This document shows positions 61,496 through 64,000 of a DNA stretch of 64,000 nt, one piece after another. Under the pieces are notes generated by a model that was not told the DNA's origin, made no database searches, and was given only the letters and a program-made list of their open reading frames with translations. Every line of letters begins with the position of its first letter. Positions within the stretch are counted from its first letter, which is position 1. This DNA comes from Delphinus delphis (lineage: Eukaryota; Chordata; Mammalia; Artiodactyla; Delphinidae), in NCBI RefSeq assembly GCF_949987515.2, contig NC_082699.1, positions 77,689,281 to 77,753,280 on the forward strand, read 5' to 3'. The translations under genes were made by a program, and so were the position numbers.

Positions 61496-61674
61496 AAATT
61501 GGGAGAGAATATATACAACAAATATTACGAACCATGGGTTAGTATGACAAAGATCTCAATGAGAAAAAAACATAAACATAATAGAAAACAGAAGAAAAGT
61601 ACAATTTACAAAAGGAATATAAAACAGCCCCCAAATGGGAAGGTGTTTCAACTCTCTCCTCTGGATAATGATCC

Positions 61675-61870
61675 CAATGATAATTACGGGCAACATTTAT
61701 GCAGTGCTGGGCACTATATTGAGCTCTTGACATGATTCTCTCTCTTAACTCCCCACATCAACCCAATATGTAGGTAGGTATCACCATGGTCCCTACTTTA
61801 CAGATTTGGAAACAGAAACCCAGGGCTTTACTGATCCAGGACAGTAAGTGGAAGAGTCAGCCAACAGGGG
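61675..61870 (-). mobile_element. MIR-like ancient SINE
   Basis: 'acatttatgcagtgctgggc', 'gtaggtaggtatcaccatgg' and 'ctactttacagatttggaaa' follow the complement order of MIR. Confidence 0.6.
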
Positions 61871-62916
61871 AGCAACCTGCTGCAAGAGCCCCCTCCATCG
61901 CCCCACTTCTCACACTGAGATGGGGTAGTGAGTTCACACAACTCACGCCATTATGAAGGACCCCAAACCAGCACAGTAACAGCGGGAACTGGAAGTCTCT
62001 CATCCTGCCCCTTCTTTTCCTTAACCATCATGTTTACTTAATTTAAATATCTTACATATAGAATAACTACTACACAACGGCCATTTGTGGAATAACAGAG
62101 AGTTCCGGTTTTCATCAGTATCCTCTAAGGAGGCCTCTATTTGACAAAATCACGCTGTACTGCTTTGTTCTGGCTGCAGGTGGCAACAGTCACTGGCCCT
62201 AATTCATGTCTGGTGATTCCCACACTTTCCATGCCACTGACCCCACAGACACGCTGAAGTTCTGGAGGCACTGATTAATACTCCAGTGGGCCCTCTTCCA
62301 CATATCTGTTCTCCTGCCGCCTCGATTTCTGTAATTTTTAGAAATAAGCCAAATTCACACCAACTTTAATGCAATTTTTGACTCTGATATCAAACACATC
62401 TTGAACTTAACGCTCCTCTCTCCAAATATAGCTCCAAATCCATCTCGATGGATACCTGCTTCTTCATTTTCTTTCTTTTTACAGACTTTTCTTGTTGCCA
62501 AAAACATCCAAATGTATTATCCACGGAGATTTCCCCCAGGTACCTGTTCTCTTCATTCCCATGACACCTCTGGCTCTCACCCAGCTGCCATGGCTCAGTT
62601 ACCCTTCCCGTTCCGACGTGGGCCTCTCACAAAGACAGGCTGGGACACAGTCCACATCACAGTGGCCCTGAGGACAACTCTCTGACAGCCGGGCACGCTA
62701 CAATGCAAGCCACTGACCTGGCCCTCCTTCTCCAACTTCGCACAATGATTCACCTTTTTAGATCATCTCTAAGTGCCTGCTGGCTTTTTCCTCTCCAATT
62801 CTCTTGTTCTTTTTTTTTTTTTTTTAAGAAATGGAAAATTTTATTCGAGCCAAATTGGAGGATTATAACCCGGGAAGAGCATCTCAGAAAGCTTTGAGAA
62901 CTGTTCCCAAGATAAA

Positions 62917-63840
62917 CTTTTTATTTTAGAATAGTTTTAGGTTTACAGAAAAGTTGCAAAGATAGTACAGTTCCTTGAATAGCCCACACCTGGCTTTCCC
63001 TTGCATTACTATGGCACCTCTGCCGTAACTAATCAATCGGTTCTGATACATCATTACTAACAGGCCCTACACTTTCAGATCTCATCAGTGTTTTCCCTAA
63101 TGTCACTTTTCTGTTTCACAGGATCCAATTTAATCGTCACATCTCCTTAGGTTCCTCTTGGCTTGTGTCAGTTTCTCAGACTTGCCTTATTTTTAAAGAT
63201 CTTGACGGTTTTGAGTAGTACTGGTTTGGTAATTTGTAAAACGTCCCTCAAATGAGAATTACCTGTTTTTCGCAAGTCTGGATTGGGTTTTTAGGTTTTG
63301 GGGAAGCAGACCACAGAGATGAAGTGTCATTCTCAACAGATCACACCAAGGACACACATGCCATCAACAGAACTGTTGGTTTTGATGCTGACCGTGACCA
63401 CCTGGCTGAGGTAGCGCCTGTCAGATGGCTCCACTGTCAGGTTACTCACACACCCTTCCACACTCTATTCTTTAGACACACGTCACTAAGCGGAGCCCAC
63501 AGTATAGAGTGGGATTTTATGATCCGCCTCCTCAGGCTGTGTCCATATAAATTACTTAGAATTCTTCTATGTGGGAGATTTATCACTTCTCTATATATTT
63601 ATCTATTCAATTATTTATATTCATATAGGCCCATGGGTATTTATTTCATACTCTGGGCTATAACCCAAAACTAAGTCATTCATTGTTGCCCAAATGCCCT
63701 ACCTTTGGTCACTGGGACTCCAATTTGATGCTCCGACACAGCCCCACCACCTGCTTTTCTAAGCGCTTGCTCCTTTCCAGCTCTACAAGATGCTCTAGGC
63801 CCATATATCTCCCCCTGCCCCTCGGATCAGGAGTCCTGCT
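62917..63840 (-). mobile_element. Old L1 3' UTR (L1ME/MC-like)
   Basis: The plus strand has 'aggtttacagaaaagttgca', 'aaagatagtacagttccttg', 'aatcaatcggttctgataca', 'cagtttctcagacttgcctt' and 'ttttgagtagtactggtttg', the complement order of this 3' UTR family. The 140-codon frame at 63252-63674 is a chance frame within it. Confidence 0.7.
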
Positions 63841-64000
63841 TCCTCTCATTGAAGAATGATATTAGAAACCAACATCTAGGCACTGGGTACCATCAGAGAT
63901 TTTTTTTAAAGCTGTGGTTTTAGTGATTTTATAACATAGAAAATAAACCAACATTTCTGTTTCCTTTTTCGTTTAAATAAGACAAATGTTCCCTCAGAAC

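Larger units (their letters stand above)
60180..61640 (+). mobile_element. Old L1/HAL1-like relic
   Basis: Degenerate L1-type text such as 'gagcaacagagattaccagg', 'agaagaaaaatctaaagaaatc' (part) and 'ctgatcataatgcaattaag' occurs in order. A SINE (60811-61495, split) interrupts it, and L1-like text resumes near 61495. Stops are frequent; the assignment was made by eye. Confidence 0.4.
53312..64000 (-). other. PTK2: PTK2 intron upstream of exon 198-216, running off the window
   Basis: 10.7 kb of intron. It has a MIR-like copy (54840-54990), the mariner hairpin (55515-55592), G-rich patches (55190-55215, 57058-57080), an old L1/HAL1-like relic (about 60180-61640) carrying a SINE and the U6/L1 chimera, a MIR-like copy (61675-61870), an L2-like stretch (about 62200-62700), a T-rich-tailed fragment of unknown family (62809-62916) and an old L1 3' UTR (62917-63840). 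I looked for and did not find another FAK exon. Confidence 0.7.

Overview
The window is mammalian nuclear DNA, and almost certainly comes from a toothed whale or close relative. Two tRNA-derived SINE types occur throughout. One is short (about 200 bp, CHR-2-like) and the other is long (about 330 bp, CHR-1-like). Both open with the box-A/box-B head typical of whale, hippo and ruminant SINEs. Several are young and have clear target-site duplications. There is no prokaryotic-style gene content, operon or CRISPR array. Most open reading frames over 60 codons are chance frames in introns or repeats.

The only protein-coding gene I can support is PTK2 (focal adhesion kinase, FAK), on the minus strand. 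Twelve internal exons are present. Ten constitutive exons (824 nt in total) join without a gap or frame break, from the last base of codon 198 to the first base of codon 473 in human numbering (recalled). Going down the coordinates, which is 5' to 3' in the gene, they encode the FERM F2/F3 lobes, the SH3-binding linker, the Tyr397 autophosphorylation segment, the glycine-rich loop, and the Lys454/Glu471 pair of the kinase N-lobe. Two more exons, of 18 and 21 nt, are the neural 'box 6' and 'box 7' microexons on either side of the Tyr397 exon. The 5' part of the gene (promoter, F1, early F2) lies above 64000. The rest of the kinase and the FAT domain lie below 1.

Layout: 1-280 is intron. 281-8080 holds the kinase-start exons, box 7 and the Tyr397 exon, with a three-layer L1 nest at 3.6-5.2 kb. 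8081-27156 is a long intron region holding box 6 behind a 59-nt pyrimidine tract (sense strand). 27157-44950 carries six exons of the FERM C-terminus and linker, with a SINE-rich stretch at 41.4-42.8 kb inside an old L1 relic. 44951-64000 has one FERM exon at 53.3 kb. Otherwise it holds repeats, including a mariner-type hairpin (55.5 kb) and a full-length U6 snRNA copy fused to an L1 3' end (61.0 kb).

The most interesting items are the two neural microexons and their flanking splicing motifs, the in-frame (phase 1-1) design of all three exons around Tyr397, two unusual residue changes just after the kinase glycine loop, the U6/L1 chimera inside a SINE, and the mariner hairpin that resembles the ruminant miR-2284/2285 precursors. 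I found no wholly undescribed system.
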